From Verrucomicrobiota bacterium (GTDB taxonomy: Bacteria; Verrucomicrobiota; Verrucomicrobiia; CAIQCK01): 64,000 nucleotides of DNA. Positions 8,731 through 19,217 of this stretch are shown piece after piece. The notes below the pieces were generated by a model. The model ran no database searches, was not told where the DNA came from, and saw only the letters and a program-made list of their open reading frames with translations. A program made the translations under genes and the position numbers. The stretch covers positions 1 through 64,000 of the forward strand of contig JACRJX010000008.1 of the NCBI GenBank assembly GCA_016235595.1, written 5' to 3'. Positions within the stretch are counted from its first letter, which is position 1, and every line of letters starts with the position of its first letter.

Positions 8731-9510
8731 TCACCATTCGCCTCTCCGTTTGAATTTCGCCGCCGCATTCCTGCTGAACTGCCGCCCGGCCTTGTCCATC
8801 GCGCCGAGGATTTCTCGCAAACTCCTGCCGGCCGTGTCGCGCGCGGCGGGAATCACCGTGCTGCACTCGTTGGCATCCATGAACCGCGCCGCGTCGAGCA
8901 GGTGTTTCTCCTCGCCGAACGGGATCGCAAGAAAACCGTGTTTGTCCGCGTGGATGAGCTGGCCCGGCTCGATGCGCCGACCAAAAACCTCGACGGGACA
9001 ATTCCACCGGATCGGATGCACGAACGCGTGGCCGACGCTGAGCCTGCGCGCGAGCGCTTTGAAGCCGGCGTTGCACATCTCGTCGAGATCCCGGATGGCG
9101 CCGTCCGTGATCGTGCCCACGCAGCCGAGCGCGCGGTGGGTATTGCTGCAGACCTCGCCCCAGAACGCACCGATGGTGCGCGGCTTGTCGAGGTCCTGCA
9201 CGACGACGATCTTCGGCCCCGGGACGCTGGCGATGTGGCGGCGATACTGGCTCCAGCCTTGCGGATTTGCCAGGCGGTGCTTCACGTTGCTGGGCTCGAC
9301 AACCACCGTCACCGCGTAGCCGACCATCGGCCCCATCTGCGGCATGAAGTCGCGGCATTCTTCGAGGTTGAAACCGTCCGCGCCGGCGTTGTGCCGCGTG
9401 ATCTGTTCCCAGCCGTTGTAGATCGTCGGCGTGTTCCAACGTTTGAGTTGGAGCAGTTCGGCTTGCGACAGGCGGGATGAGGGAGTTGATTTCGTCTTTG
9501 CAGTTTTCAT
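8731..9510 (-). CDS. RraA-family protein (HMG aldolase-like)
   Basis: A 259-aa RraA-like protein. Many family members are class II pyruvate aldolases (4-hydroxy-4-methyl-2-oxoglutarate aldolase) or oxaloacetate decarboxylases rather than RNase E regulators. The core signature GxxxxGAIRD is seen (R140, D141), and WGEV about 20 residues before supplies the conserved glycine/glutamate. It is longer than the about 160-aa E. coli RraA, matching the RraA-like enzyme branch. It sits between the SGNH hydrolase and the 2-hydroxyacid dehydrogenase, so cleavage of a 2-keto acid whose product is reduced or oxidised next door is a reasonable guess. Exact substrate unknown. Confidence 0.8.
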   Translation of the reverse strand: MKTAKTKSTPSSRLSQAELLQLKRWNTPTIYNGWEQITRHNAGADGFNLEECRDFMPQMGPMVGYAVTVVVEPSNVKHRLANPQGWSQYRRHIASVPGPKIVVVQDLDKPRTIGAFWGEVCSNTHRALGCVGTITDGAIRDLDEMCNAGFKALARRLSVGHAFVHPIRWNCPVEVFGRRIEPGQLIHADKHGFLAIPFGEEKHLLDAARFMDANECSTVIPAARDTAGRSLREILGAMDKAGRQFSRNAAAKFKRRGEW

Positions 9511-9517
9511 CGGGCGA

Positions 9518-10198
9518 TTACTTCGATGGCTTCAGCAGAACTGCCTCGATCTCGGCGGCAACCTTCTTCGCCAGGAACGCGGAGCCTTCGTCCGTATAGT
9601 GCACATCCTTCGGCTTTTGCATCTTGTCCAGTTGTGGCGTGATATAGGCATTGAGGTCGTTGATGCGAACACCGTTGGCCTCCATGATCTTCTTCGCGAT
9701 GCCGTTGTATTCGGCTTCGTCGCCGAATCTCCGCCCTGGTTGCAATTCACCGTCGGGAATCGGTGTGATCGTGGCCCAAATGAGCTTCGCGCCGGTGGCT
9801 TTCATCTTCGCGACCAGCTCGCGAAGGTTCTTCTCGTAGTCGGCCGGCTCCACCTGGCGTTTGCCGTCGGGCATGAACTTCAGGTCGTGGATGCCCCAGT
9901 TGAAGTGGATAACGTCCCATTTCCCGGTGCCGAGCCACTTGTCAATGTTGGCGATGCCGTTCTTGGTGGGGCCTCCATTGGTGGGAATGCGATGGACGTT
10001 GGCCTTGCCCTCGAGAAGTTTCCGCACGGGCAACGTGTAACCCATTGAGATCGAGTCGCCGATGAGCAACACGCGCGGCAGGCCGGCCACATCTTGAACC
10101 GCCACGAGTGACGGATGAGGCTGGCGTTTCGCGGCGGGCGCCGCGGCGGATGCGTCGAGCGCAACGAGCAGTGCGAGAAGGCTGATGAGGATTTTCAT
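9518..10198 (-). CDS. SGNH/GDSL hydrolase, secreted (possible sialate O-acetylesterase role)
   Basis: A 226-aa exported SGNH-fold esterase. A Sec signal spans residues 1-18; block I is LLIGDSIS with Ser49, and the terminal Asp-x-x-His-like pair is DVHYTDEG (D198, H200). The start at 10198 (MKILISLL) is preferred over the frame's upstream extension because it opens the signal. It lies 14 nt downstream of the first sialidase-FAD fusion and 7 nt upstream of the RraA-like gene. Secreted SGNH esterases in sialic acid loci often remove O-acetyl groups that block sialidases; that role fits here but is inference. Confidence 0.85.
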   Translation of the reverse strand: MKILISLLALLVALDASAAAPAAKRQPHPSLVAVQDVAGLPRVLLIGDSISMGYTLPVRKLLEGKANVHRIPTNGGPTKNGIANIDKWLGTGKWDVIHFNWGIHDLKFMPDGKRQVEPADYEKNLRELVAKMKATGAKLIWATITPIPDGELQPGRRFGDEAEYNGIAKKIMEANGVRINDLNAYITPQLDKMQKPKDVHYTDEGSAFLAKKVAAEIEAVLLKPSK

Positions 10199-10212
10199 TT
10201 CGATTGTTCCTT

Positions 10213-13200
10213 TCATTGGACGGCGCGCCACATCATCTCGACGGCCCGCTGTCGTGTAAAGCCTCCTTGCGGCAGCGTCTGCGATGTCGCGAGCATGGCC
10301 GCGAACTCCGCCGCCGTCACCGGCGCGTCATCGCCGCGCCCGGCCTTCGCCACGGCGCGGGCCAGCGCGTTGGGATCGAGTTTGCCGCCGCGCAGCTTTG
10401 CGAAACCATCCGCCCAGACTTTGGCGATTGTGAGTTTCAGCGGCGCGGCCATGTTCGCGTCGTAGTTGGCGAAGAAACCTTTCGTGCCGAAGTATTGCAC
10501 GGCGGGAATCCACGATTCCTTGCCGCCAACGTTGATGTCGTTGAAAAAGCTCACCAGCTGGCAGCGCTTGACCAGGGTCCGCACCAGCAAGTCGCTGTCG
10601 AGCTGTGCGGGCGTCGTCTTCTGCTGCTTCGCCAGCGCGGCGGCAAAACCAGCGGCCTCGCCCGTCTGCATCCAAACCGGCTCCAGCCGCACCGCGCCCC
10701 ACGCGATGTGCGTCGCGGACAGGCAGGCCGGCACGAGCAGATTGTCCACGCCCTGCGGCAACAGTGAGCGATAGGGAATCTGGCCGGGCCGCGATTCCTC
10801 GGTGAGGATGAGCTTCCCGTCATAATGGAAATTGGGACGCGAGTCGGTCGTGCACGAGTGCGAGTCCATATACCAGTCGGTGGTGGCGATGCTGTCGGGA
10901 TGGATCGGCGTGCGGCCGAGACCGGGCGCGAGCGAGTTGTCGTGCTCGCTGTAGACGTGGCGGCCGACAATGCGACGCGCCTCGCGGACATACATTTCGT
11001 AGGGGAGGTGGTTGTTGTCGGCGAACTCATCCTTCGGCAGACCCCACTCGCGGAACTTCTCGCGCTGCTTCGGCGAGATCGACTCGTCGTTCTGGAGGAA
11101 GTACATCAATCCGAGCGCGAAGTTCAGGTGGCGCTGGATGATCTTCTCGCGCGCGGGCCAGTCGGCTTCGGGGTAGTCGTGGTTTTCGCCCGGCAGGATG
11201 GGCGAGTTCATGTGCGATTTGTAGTTTGGCCCCGCGTTGGTGGCGATGCCTTTGCGTTCGTAGCGGACGTATTCCTCGCGGTTGTAGTTGGGCGGCGGCG
11301 CGGTGAGAAGGATGCGATTGGCCGGGTCTTTCGTGACACAAAAACGGTAGTTGTAAGCCTGCACCGCGCGGTCGGCAGTGAACGGGCTGGCCGGATCGAT
11401 GCTGCCCTGTTTCGAGCCGTAGGGCCGGATGTTCAACCGGCCCTTCAAAGCATCGACTGGCGCGGGGCCAGGCGCGATGTTGCAGAAGAGCTTGCCGGCG
11501 TGCGGCTCTTTGTATTCGTCGCGCGCCTCGCGGCCACAGCGATACGGCACCTTCGCCAACGCAAACAAGTCACCCTCGTAGGTCGCGTCGGCGAACATCG
11601 CGCCGCGCACGCGGATTTCCTTCTGCCCGCTGTATTCGTGCATCGTCACGCTTCGCAGCAACGCGCCATCGCGTTCGACCGCGACCGGATAGTGCCCCAG
11701 CAGCAGCGTGATCTTCGTCTCGCCCGCCACGAGCCGGTTGAACTCGCGTTCGGCCACGCGTGGCTCGGCCCAGCTGATCGGGTAATGCTCGTGCGTGTAG
11801 CGGACGACCTGATGGTCATGCGAGTTCTCGCCGTAGGTGGCAATGTAGTACCGCTCGATGTTTCGCAGCAGCTCGGTGAACAGCGGCGCGCGATGCCCGC
11901 CGTAGAGCGCGTCCCATTGCATCAGACCGTTGCTCATCATGCCGCCGATATGGCGGTTGTGCTGCACCAGTAGGACGGAGCAGCCTTCGCGCGCGGCGCG
12001 CACGGCGCACACCACGCCAGCGCTCGTGCCGCCGACCACGACGAGGTCGTAGGACTTGCCGTCCACGTCCTGCGGTTTCGAGTCCTTGGCGAGTTGCACC
12101 GGTTCCGCAGGCGGCGACTTTGGCGGGGATGGCGCGGCTCCCTTTGGCGCAAGCGGCGAAACAGCGACCGCGGCGGCAGCCTTGGCGCGCGCGTTGTCGG
12201 CAGATGTGACGCCTTCTCCCGGCGTCGCTTTGAAACCCGCCTCTCGCTGGGTCTCGCGTTCCGCTTTCGCAATGGCAGCCGGAACGAACTGCACTGCGTC
12301 CACCACAACGAAGCCATCGGCATCCGTGTTGGAAATCGTGACCGAACCCTGTCTGCCTGCGGCGAACCTAAACACTCCGATCGCATGCGGCACGCCATCG
12401 ACGAGGACATCCTTGCGCTGGTTGATGGTCACGGTCTTCTCGCCGTCCACGCTCACGATGGTCACCGGCACTTTGGTGGCGCGATTGTTCGTTGCAACGT
12501 AGATCAGCCGCACTTCGTAGTTGCCGGCCTCCTTGATGTCCGGCGTGAAGCGCGCGGTCTTCTTTCCCTGCTCCCGGTTGCTGTCGTGGCGGTAGCCTTT
12601 GCCAACCAGCGCGGGTTGTCTGGAGCTTTCAACCCAGTCACCGGTGAACTGTCCTGCGTCGTCGTCCATGAGGATGCCGGCGGGCCGCAACGCAGACACT
12701 TTTGTCTGTGCCGGGTCAGATGGCTGGACGGACGGGAGTATCCGGCCCGCAGCCACCATCCTGTCGGTTTCTTCCAGCTTGAACCTCGCGCTCACAACCG
12801 AATGTTTTTCCGGGCCGGGACGGTATTTGATGTAGGTGGTCGCGACGATCATGCCGTCGGGCAGCAGCTCCACTCCCGGGTAGCCGCAATCGCCCACGCG
12901 GCTGGCGTGGCTGTGCAGGAGCTTGACGCGATACTGGCCGGGCCGACCCATTCTGATGTCATCGTAGCGACCCACCCACGCGACGAAATGGCCTTTCGTC
13001 GGGCTGTTCAGCGCCTGATCGCGGAAGGCGACGACGAGACGTCCGTATTTGGAATGCACGCCCATGTGGCGGTCGCCGGTGAGACCCCACGGCGTGTCGG
13101 TGGGTGCGCTCCAAGTCTGGCTTTCATCGCGGCTAAACATCACAAGGCTGCGGCCTTTGTGCTTGTTCTCGCGCATCAGACAACAAAGCTCCGAGCCCTC

Positions 13201-13878
13201 CGGCGAGCGAAACCCAAACGGCTCGCACGGGTCCTTGCCTTCCACCTTGGCGACGGTGCGCGGCTTGCTCCACGTCAAGCCGCCATCGGAGGTGATGGTC
13301 TGGAGCACTTCGAGAGGGCTTCGGTCTTTGCCTTCGGGTCCTTTGTGATAGAGGCCTAGGTAACGCCCGTCCTTGAGCCGCACGATGCTGCTGAAAGTCA
13401 TCACGCACGTGAAACCGAGCGGCGGCATTTCCTTCCAGGTCTTGCCGCCGTCCTCGCTCATGATGCTGGGCATCGCGTTGGAACTGAATCGCTTCCCAAG
13501 CCAGGCGGAGAACACCCACAGCCGCTCCTTGCCCGCAGGATCAACCAACCGATAAATGCTCGGGCAGTTTTGGTGTGTCTTGAAACCGGGCGGCAGTTGG
13601 TCGTCCAGCCGCGCCCACGTGCGCCCGCCATCGTCGCTGCGCGCCATCGGCCCTGCCGCGCCGCCGTGTTTGATGCACCACACGCAGAAGATCGTCTTGC
13701 CGTCCGGCATCAACACCGTCGTCGGGTGGCCCTGATAGACCTCCTCCGTGCCTTGGGCGATGATGACATGCCGTAAGGCCTCGCTCGAAATGTCCACGAT
13801 GGGGAGATCCGGTGGATCCGCAGCAACCGCGGCCACTGTCGCAAAGGTGAGAATGACAAGGGAGATGATGGTTTTCAT
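10213..13878 (-). CDS. Secreted fusion: sialidase-like propeller, golvesin-like domain, FAD-dependent oxidoreductase
   Basis: A 1221-aa multi-domain exported protein. Residues 1-20 are a Sec signal. Residues 23-370 form an Asp-box (BNR) propeller with SDDGGRTW (81-88), SEDGGKTW (141-148) and TSDGGLTW (196-203). It keeps a Tyr at the sialidase nucleophile position (GDCGYPG, Y333) but lacks the canonical RIP arginine (the equivalent stretch reads YQGHPTT). Residues about 401-534 look like a golvesin/xanthan-lyase-type beta domain ([16 protein letters not shown]), then a Pro/Ala-rich linker (538-603). Residues 608-1221 are an FAD oxidoreductase of the FAD_oxidored type, with VVGGTSAG (614-621). 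The ATG at 13878 overlaps the upstream paralogue's stop by 4 nt. The order of activities is unusual; the joint reaction is unknown. Confidence 0.9.
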   Translation of the reverse strand: MKTIISLVILTFATVAAVAADPPDLPIVDISSEALRHVIIAQGTEEVYQGHPTTVLMPDGKTIFCVWCIKHGGAAGPMARSDDGGRTWARLDDQLPPGFKTHQNCPSIYRLVDPAGKERLWVFSAWLGKRFSSNAMPSIMSEDGGKTWKEMPPLGFTCVMTFSSIVRLKDGRYLGLYHKGPEGKDRSPLEVLQTITSDGGLTWSKPRTVAKVEGKDPCEPFGFRSPEGSELCCLMRENKHKGRSLVMFSRDESQTWSAPTDTPWGLTGDRHMGVHSKYGRLVVAFRDQALNSPTKGHFVAWVGRYDDIRMGRPGQYRVKLLHSHASRVGDCGYPGVELLPDGMIVATTYIKYRPGPEKHSVVSARFKLEETDRMVAAGRILPSVQPSDPAQTKVSALRPAGILMDDDAGQFTGDWVESSRQPALVGKGYRHDSNREQGKKTARFTPDIKEAGNYEVRLIYVATNNRATKVPVTIVSVDGEKTVTINQRKDVLVDGVPHAIGVFRFAAGRQGSVTISNTDADGFVVVDAVQFVPAAIAKAERETQREAGFKATPGEGVTSADNARAKAAAAVAVSPLAPKGAAPSPPKSPPAEPVQLAKDSKPQDVDGKSYDLVVVGGTSAGVVCAVRAAREGCSVLLVQHNRHIGGMMSNGLMQWDALYGGHRAPLFTELLRNIERYYIATYGENSHDHQVVRYTHEHYPISWAEPRVAEREFNRLVAGETKITLLLGHYPVAVERDGALLRSVTMHEYSGQKEIRVRGAMFADATYEGDLFALAKVPYRCGREARDEYKEPHAGKLFCNIAPGPAPVDALKGRLNIRPYGSKQGSIDPASPFTADRAVQAYNYRFCVTKDPANRILLTAPPPNYNREEYVRYERKGIATNAGPNYKSHMNSPILPGENHDYPEADWPAREKIIQRHLNFALGLMYFLQNDESISPKQREKFREWGLPKDEFADNNHLPYEMYVREARRIVGRHVYSEHDNSLAPGLGRTPIHPDSIATTDWYMDSHSCTTDSRPNFHYDGKLILTEESRPGQIPYRSLLPQGVDNLLVPACLSATHIAWGAVRLEPVWMQTGEAAGFAAALAKQQKTTPAQLDSDLLVRTLVKRCQLVSFFNDINVGGKESWIPAVQYFGTKGFFANYDANMAAPLKLTIAKVWADGFAKLRGGKLDPNALARAVAKAGRGDDAPVTAAEFAAMLATSQTLPQGGFTRQRAVEMMWRAVQ

Positions 13879-16800
13879 GGTTGCTGGAGTCGGTTCCAAA
13901 GCTGAAGCAGGCAGTCGCCGCGCCGCGTTTCAGTGCGGGGTGAGTCCTTCGCTTCCGCGGCATGGACTGCGACAGCGAGTTTCGCCGTATCGAGGACGCC
14001 TTGGCGGAGTTTGTCGGCGGCGTCCTGCCACAGCGCGCGCACGCTCTCCGTGAGCGGCTCATCGAGCCGCGCGTCGTAGTTGCGAAAGAAACCCTTGGTG
14101 CCGAAATACTGCGCCGCAGCGACGCGCGGGTCGTCGGAGGTGACGTCCACATCGTTGAAGAAGCTTACCATCACACGGTTCTTCGCCAGGGTCTTCACCA
14201 GGAGATCGGGGTCGAGCGATGCGGGCGCAGTCTTGCGCCTCGCGGCCAGCGCGGCGGCGAAACCGGCGCTCTCACCCGTTTGCATGAAGACAGGCTCCAG
14301 CCGCACGGTGCCCCATGCAACGTGCGTGGCGCTCAGGCATACCGGCACGAGCAGATTGTCCACGCCTTGTGGCAACAGGCAGCGGTAGGGGATTTGTCCG
14401 GGAAAAGTCTCCTGGTGCAGCATCGCCTTGCCCTCTTCCAGCGCGCCGGGGATGCGCGCAAGTGTACAGGAGTGACTGTCCATGTACCATTCGGTCACGG
14501 CCACGCTGTCTGCGTGGGAGGGCGCGCGCTCCAAGCCGGGTGGCAACGTGGCGTCGTGCTCGGTGAGCAACGCACGCCCGGCGATGCGGCGCGCTTCGCG
14601 CACATACATCTCATAGGGGCGGTGGCCGTTGCCGGCGAACTCGTCCTTCGCCAACCCATACTCCAGCCAGGCGTGCCGCACGATCTCCGGCACTGTGGGA
14701 TCGTGCTGGAGAAAATAGAGCAAGCCCAGCGTCATGTCCCAGTGCTCGTCCATGATGCGCTGCCGTTTCGCCCAGCCGGCTTCGACGTAGGCGGTCTGCA
14801 GGCCGATGAGCTGTGGACGGTTCCAGCCAAACTTCCCGTTGGGGATGGACTCCACGCCGGAAAATATCTCCAGCATCTTGAGATAGTAAGGGTCGTAATT
14901 GGCCGGTTTGGCAATGGGCACGCGATTCGCAGGATTCGTGGTGAGGATTGTCCGGTAGTTGCACGCCTGCACCGCGCCATCCGCTGCCCCGGTGCTTTGT
15001 GGCAGCGGCGCCTGCCAGCCGCTGAACTTGCGCAACTTCAACCGGCCCCGTAACTCGGTGAGCCGTGCGACTTCCGGCGTTGGCGGCTCCATGACGGGCC
15101 GCATGAAAAGGATGCCTGCGTGTGGCTCGCCATGTTCTTCACGGGATTCGCGCCCCACGCGATACGGCACTTTCGCCAGGGCTGCGAGGTCGCCTTCATA
15201 GGTGCAATCGGCAAAGATACTGGCGCGGACTTTCATCTGACCCCCACCACCCAGCGGCGCAGCCAGTGTCAAAGACTTCAACAACGCGCCCTGGCGCTCG
15301 ACCGCCACAGGCACGAGGTTCTTTAGCACGGTGAGGTTCTTCTCGCGACGCACCAGCGCTTCCAGAATCTGCTCCGCCACGCGCGGTTCGTAGCGGCCGT
15401 TGGTGTGCCCGCTTGCGCCGGGCAGCGCGCTGCGATACTGCGGCGAGTCCGCGCCATACTTCACGCGATAGTGCTCAAACAAGGCCGCGCGCACCTCGTC
15501 ATAGATCGGCGAGCGCTTGCCCTCCCACTGCGTGTCCCACACACCGAGACCGCTGGTGACGATGCCGCCAAGATGCCCGTGGCGGTTGACCAGCAGCACG
15601 CGCAAGCCCTCCCGCGCCGCGCGCACTGCGCACGCGATGCCGCCCGGTGTGCCGCCGATGACGACGAGGTCATGTGTTTGACCGTCCGCGTTCTGCGGCC
15701 TGGCCGTCTTCTTCTGCATCTTGTCCGTCTCATCGAGCTTGAAGCGCACGCTAACGACGGAATTCTTTTCCGGGCCGGGGCGGTATTTGATGTAGGTGGT
15801 CGCGACGAACGTGCCGTCCGGCAACAACTCCAAGCCCGGATAGCCGCAATCGCTGCCTTTGTAGCTGTGCAGCAGCTTGATCCGATACTGGCCGTCGCGT
15901 CCGGCGAGGATGCCCTCATAGCGGCCCACCCACGCGACGAAGTGGTTCTTGGTTGGACTGTTCTTGCCTGTGTCGCGGAAACAAACCACCAGCCGCCCAT
16001 CGGCGGCGTATCGGGCCATGTGACGGTCGCCATGCAGGCCGGCAGGCAACGGTTTGGCCTTCGACCACGTGCGCCCCTCGTCGTCGCTGGTCATGTAGAG
16101 CGCGATCCGCTCCTTGTTCTCGCGCAACAGGCAGAGCAACTGTTTGCCGTCGGGCGAGCGCACGAGCGCCGGCTCGCAGGGTTTGAGTTCGCCGAGATCG
16201 AGAACGATGCGCCAAGCGGTCCACGTCAAGCCGCCGTCTTCCGAGAGACTCTGGGCGACGATGTTGGAAAGTTTGTCCTTCGCCTCGCCGGGACGGCGGA
16301 TGTTGGTCATACCGAGCAGCTTCTTGCCGCCCTCGATGGGCACGATGGCGCAGAACGGCATCACGCATTCAAGATCCACACTGGACATCGGTGTCCACGT
16401 CTTGCCCTCATCCATCGAATAGGACTTCTGCATCGTGCCATTATCCGGCTGGCGCGTGCCGCCCGGCCCCTGGCCCGCGAAAACAAACAGGCGTGTCTTG
16501 CCCTGCGGATCGGTGAGGCGGTGGAGCGTTGGGCAGTTCCTCGCCTTCGCCCAGTTCTCCGGCACGGGCAGCAGTTCGCTCCAGGTTCGGCCGCCATCGT
16601 CGCTGCGTCTCATCGGACCGCATGGCCCGCCGTGGTTGAGCGTCCAGACGCAGAACATCGTCTTGCCGTCGGGCAACAGCAGCGTCGTTGGATGGCCTTG
16701 ATAAACCGTCTCGGTGCCTTGCGCGACGATGACGTGGCGGGAAGTCTCGCCAGAGATATCCACGGTGGGCAGGTTGGGTTGATCCGAACGGCTCTTGAGC

Positions 16801-18017
16801 CATTCGAGGTTGAAGCGGGCCAGACGCACATAGCGGTCGTCGCACATGCGAGTGACGATGTCGGCTTCGTAGAGACAAAGGATGGTGCCGTCGGCCAGCA
16901 CGGCAATGTCGCTGTAGCCTGCCGGACCTGGCTCCAGGATTTTCGAGACCGGCCAGGTCGCGCCGTCATCGAGGCTCATCTTGATCGTAAGCCGCTTGCG
17001 GTCGTGGGCCAGACTGCCTCCGGGGCGGATCAACTCGTTCTCCAGATTGCTGGGATTGGCGAACAGGATGCGCCCGGGCTGTCTGCCTTTCGGCCAACCG
17101 TGGCGAATCAAGCTGGCCATGCAAACCGGTTCGAGCAGCGCCGAGTCCCAGCGGTGGCCGGTCCAGCCGGAAACGCCGTCGGGGCTGATCGCCACCAATC
17201 GGCGGTTGATCTTCGACTCGCTGCGCATGTTGAACATCACGCGTCCATCCGCCAACTCCACGGCGACGGTTTCGCTGGGGTTGACCACGGTCACGCCGTC
17301 AATCACGTCGCCGTGGCGGCAAACAATGCCACCGCGTTTCCATGTCGTCCCACGATCGTCGCTGTAAACCACGGCAACGATGGACGGCCGATGGCCGCGA
17401 TGCTTGCCTTTCCCGAATTCCTTCCCACTGCCATCGGAAAGCCAGATCGGGATGATCATGCGGCCGTTGCGCAGTTGCGTACCGTGGTCGGGGCCGGTGG
17501 CGCAAACCCGCCAGGGGTAGTCGGATTTGAACGGCTCGAATGCGCTGGTAATCTCAACCGGCTTGCTCCAAGTCGCGCCGTCGTCGTCGCTGTGCATCGT
17601 GAAGACCCGGGCGTAATCATGACAGAACACAGCCACCACCCGGCCGCTGTCCCGGTCCGGAATCATCACGAAGTTGTTCACCGGCCCATCGCCATAGGCG
17701 GTGTGGTCCACCAGCTTGACGACGGGGCCGAAACTCTTGCCGCCGTCCGTGCTGCGGCGCATCAGCACGTCATTGAAATCGTAGTCACCACCGCGTCCCG
17801 GCCGGGCCTCGGTGGTGACCAACACGGTGTTGTTCTTCGTCACGGCGATGCCGGGGATGCGGCAGGTCCAATAGCCATTGGTTCGCGCTTCGAAGAGATT
17901 CTGCTTTTCAAGCAAGGGCGCAGCAGTCTCTGCGGCAGGCGAGTTGAGGAGAAAGGAAAGGCCGATCGCCGCTGCGGTAATCGACGGGCCGAACAAGCGG
18001 TGATGGTGCGTTTTCAT
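13875..18017 (-). CDS. Secreted fusion: GH33-like sialidase, second sialidase-like propeller, FAD-dependent oxidoreductase
   Basis: A 1380-aa exported protein. After a signal (about residues 1-32), domain 1 (about 40-410) is a canonical GH33 exo-sialidase. It has CRIPG with Arg53, an acid Asp in GDYDFND (D78 or D80), Glu249, Arg265 (MRSES), an Arg at 340 or 342 and nucleophile Tyr368 (GYSDIAVL), plus Asp boxes [16 protein letters not shown] and SLDDGATW. Domain 2 (about 414-767) is homologous to the N-terminal propeller of the downstream gene; it keeps the Tyr (Y726) but not RIP. Domain 3 (782-1380) is the FAD oxidoreductase with VVIGGTPGG (785-793). The start was set at the ATG at 18017 (MKTHHH). 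Likely role: release of terminal sialic acid with an associated oxidation; the latter is unproven. Confidence 0.92.
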   Translation of the reverse strand: MKTHHHRLFGPSITAAAIGLSFLLNSPAAETAAPLLEKQNLFEARTNGYWTCRIPGIAVTKNNTVLVTTEARPGRGGDYDFNDVLMRRSTDGGKSFGPVVKLVDHTAYGDGPVNNFVMIPDRDSGRVVAVFCHDYARVFTMHSDDDGATWSKPVEITSAFEPFKSDYPWRVCATGPDHGTQLRNGRMIIPIWLSDGSGKEFGKGKHRGHRPSIVAVVYSDDRGTTWKRGGIVCRHGDVIDGVTVVNPSETVAVELADGRVMFNMRSESKINRRLVAISPDGVSGWTGHRWDSALLEPVCMASLIRHGWPKGRQPGRILFANPSNLENELIRPGGSLAHDRKRLTIKMSLDDGATWPVSKILEPGPAGYSDIAVLADGTILCLYEADIVTRMCDDRYVRLARFNLEWLKSRSDQPNLPTVDISGETSRHVIVAQGTETVYQGHPTTLLLPDGKTMFCVWTLNHGGPCGPMRRSDDGGRTWSELLPVPENWAKARNCPTLHRLTDPQGKTRLFVFAGQGPGGTRQPDNGTMQKSYSMDEGKTWTPMSSVDLECVMPFCAIVPIEGGKKLLGMTNIRRPGEAKDKLSNIVAQSLSEDGGLTWTAWRIVLDLGELKPCEPALVRSPDGKQLLCLLRENKERIALYMTSDDEGRTWSKAKPLPAGLHGDRHMARYAADGRLVVCFRDTGKNSPTKNHFVAWVGRYEGILAGRDGQYRIKLLHSYKGSDCGYPGLELLPDGTFVATTYIKYRPGPEKNSVVSVRFKLDETDKMQKKTARPQNADGQTHDLVVIGGTPGGIACAVRAAREGLRVLLVNRHGHLGGIVTSGLGVWDTQWEGKRSPIYDEVRAALFEHYRVKYGADSPQYRSALPGASGHTNGRYEPRVAEQILEALVRREKNLTVLKNLVPVAVERQGALLKSLTLAAPLGGGGQMKVRASIFADCTYEGDLAALAKVPYRVGRESREEHGEPHAGILFMRPVMEPPTPEVARLTELRGRLKLRKFSGWQAPLPQSTGAADGAVQACNYRTILTTNPANRVPIAKPANYDPYYLKMLEIFSGVESIPNGKFGWNRPQLIGLQTAYVEAGWAKRQRIMDEHWDMTLGLLYFLQHDPTVPEIVRHAWLEYGLAKDEFAGNGHRPYEMYVREARRIAGRALLTEHDATLPPGLERAPSHADSVAVTEWYMDSHSCTLARIPGALEEGKAMLHQETFPGQIPYRCLLPQGVDNLLVPVCLSATHVAWGTVRLEPVFMQTGESAGFAAALAARRKTAPASLDPDLLVKTLAKNRVMVSFFNDVDVTSDDPRVAAAQYFGTKGFFRNYDARLDEPLTESVRALWQDAADKLRQGVLDTAKLAVAVHAAEAKDSPRTETRRGDCLLQLWNRLQQP

Positions 18018-18067
18018 GAGCGGGCTGATTGTTCCCGTTCTGCGTGATGCCGGCAAGGCCGTTCAAG

Positions 18068-18086
18068 TGGTCATGCGGACTGACCA
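18068..18086. promoter_or_regulatory. Perfect inverted repeat, candidate GntR operator
   Basis: TGGTCA and TGACCA face each other across 7 nt, 51 nt upstream of the double-sialidase-FAD start and 39 nt downstream of the GntR/LacI-type regulator gene. TGGT...ACCA half-sites are typical of GntR-family operators. It is the only sharp dyad I saw in this gap. Binding by the adjacent regulator is inference. Confidence 0.35.
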
Positions 18087-18125
18087 GTTGGCGATGACGC
18101 CAGCCGCACGCCCTTGCGGGACTTC

Positions 18126-19217
18126 CTAGACCGTCTCGCCTGCCATGAACCCGGGCATCAGCCGGATCGGTTTGATGGGCGTGAAACCGGTCTGCGCGAG
18201 TTGGATGGCCGCATGCGACAGCCGCCGCGCGAAGTTTTCCGGCGCGCTCACGTAACGGGACAAGGCTGGCGTGAGGAACTCCAGGAACGCATCGTCGTCC
18301 CGCGAAATCACCGCCACGTCCTGTGGGATGCGCAGGCCACGTTGCAGCAAATAGGTCACCACCGTCAACACATGCGCCGTCCGCGCCACGAGAAATGCGC
18401 TGACCGGCCGCGGAGGACGCAACGCCGCGTTGAGGCAGGATGCCACGCCCGCCACCGAACCGTCGTGTTGCAGCACCAGCGGCTCGCCGGGATCCCGGGC
18501 GCTGGCTGTGAACCCTTCGCGAAAGCCCGCTTCCGTCTCCGTGTCACCGCCGAAGGCACCCTTCGGCAACAGCAGCGCCGCGCGCCGGTGACCCTTGCGC
18601 CAGAGCAAAGACGCAGCGTGGCGCGCCGCTGCGCGATGATCCACGTCCACCGACGGCAGTTCGATGTCGGATGCGCAGGTGCCGGCCAGTAGACATGGAT
18701 GTTTCTGTTCAACGAACCACCGCTGCGTTTCGCCTGTGGATCGAAACAGCACCCACACCGCCGCCGGCGTCCGAGCCATGAGAGCCGCCAACGCGCCCGC
18801 CGGGCGGGGCGCGAAGCATTTCTGACTGACGTGAAATTCCAGCTCGAAACCCTCCTGCGACAGGTGCGTACGCAGCTCGTCGGTCCAGCAAAGCACAAAT
18901 GGCGGCAGACTCTTCAGCGGCACGGGCGAGAGCAGACCGATCGTTCTCGACCACGAACCGCTCGTGACGCGGCGCGGCGGTGCAAGAATGCGGCGGCGTT
19001 TACCGTGGGCGACATTGAGCCAGCCTTCACGACGGAGTTGCTCGAGTGCGCCGCGCACCGTCGGCCGGCTGACTTGAAACCTCTCGCACAACTCCCGCTC
19101 GCCCGGCAGATGATCGCGCCACCGGCCTTCTTGCACCTCCTCGCGCAAGAGCTGCGCGGTTTGGGCCACCAGCGAGACTTGCCGGGGGAGCGCGCGATGT
19201 GTTCGTGACAAAGGCAT
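18126..19217 (-). CDS. GntR-family regulator with LacI-type sensor domain
   Basis: A 363-aa hybrid regulator. Residues about 15-80 are a GntR winged helix-turn-helix (LPGERELCERFQVSRPTVRGALEQLRREGWLNV). Residues about 91-363 resemble a periplasmic-binding-protein/LacI sensor (DVDHRAAARHAASLL; IPQDVAVISRDDD). This combination is common for sugar-responsive regulators in Verrucomicrobia and Planctomycetes. The start at 19217 overlaps the upstream stop by 1 nt (TGATG); the frame continues upstream for about 100 codons over the neighbouring gene but without regulator-like sequence. Embedded in the operon, it probably senses a sugar released by it and controls the unit; effector unknown. Confidence 0.88.
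   Translation of the reverse strand: MPLSRTHRALPRQVSLVAQTAQLLREEVQEGRWRDHLPGERELCERFQVSRPTVRGALEQLRREGWLNVAHGKRRRILAPPRRVTSGSWSRTIGLLSPVPLKSLPPFVLCWTDELRTHLSQEGFELEFHVSQKCFAPRPAGALAALMARTPAAVWVLFRSTGETQRWFVEQKHPCLLAGTCASDIELPSVDVDHRAAARHAASLLWRKGHRRAALLLPKGAFGGDTETEAGFREGFTASARDPGEPLVLQHDGSVAGVASCLNAALRPPRPVSAFLVARTAHVLTVVTYLLQRGLRIPQDVAVISRDDDAFLEFLTPALSRYVSAPENFARRLSHAAIQLAQTGFTPIKPIRLMPGFMAGETV

Noticed and set aside
7763..9439. 558-aa single protein joining RraA region and dehydrogenase
   Set aside because: The N-terminal half is out-of-frame sequence over the RraA gene; the dehydrogenase family start is at 8725.
15405..18047. 880-codon plus-strand open frame opposite the sialidase-FAD gene
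   Set aside because: It is the antisense of a well-supported gene; its Ala/Arg/His-rich composition and lack of motifs mark it as a GC-bias shadow.
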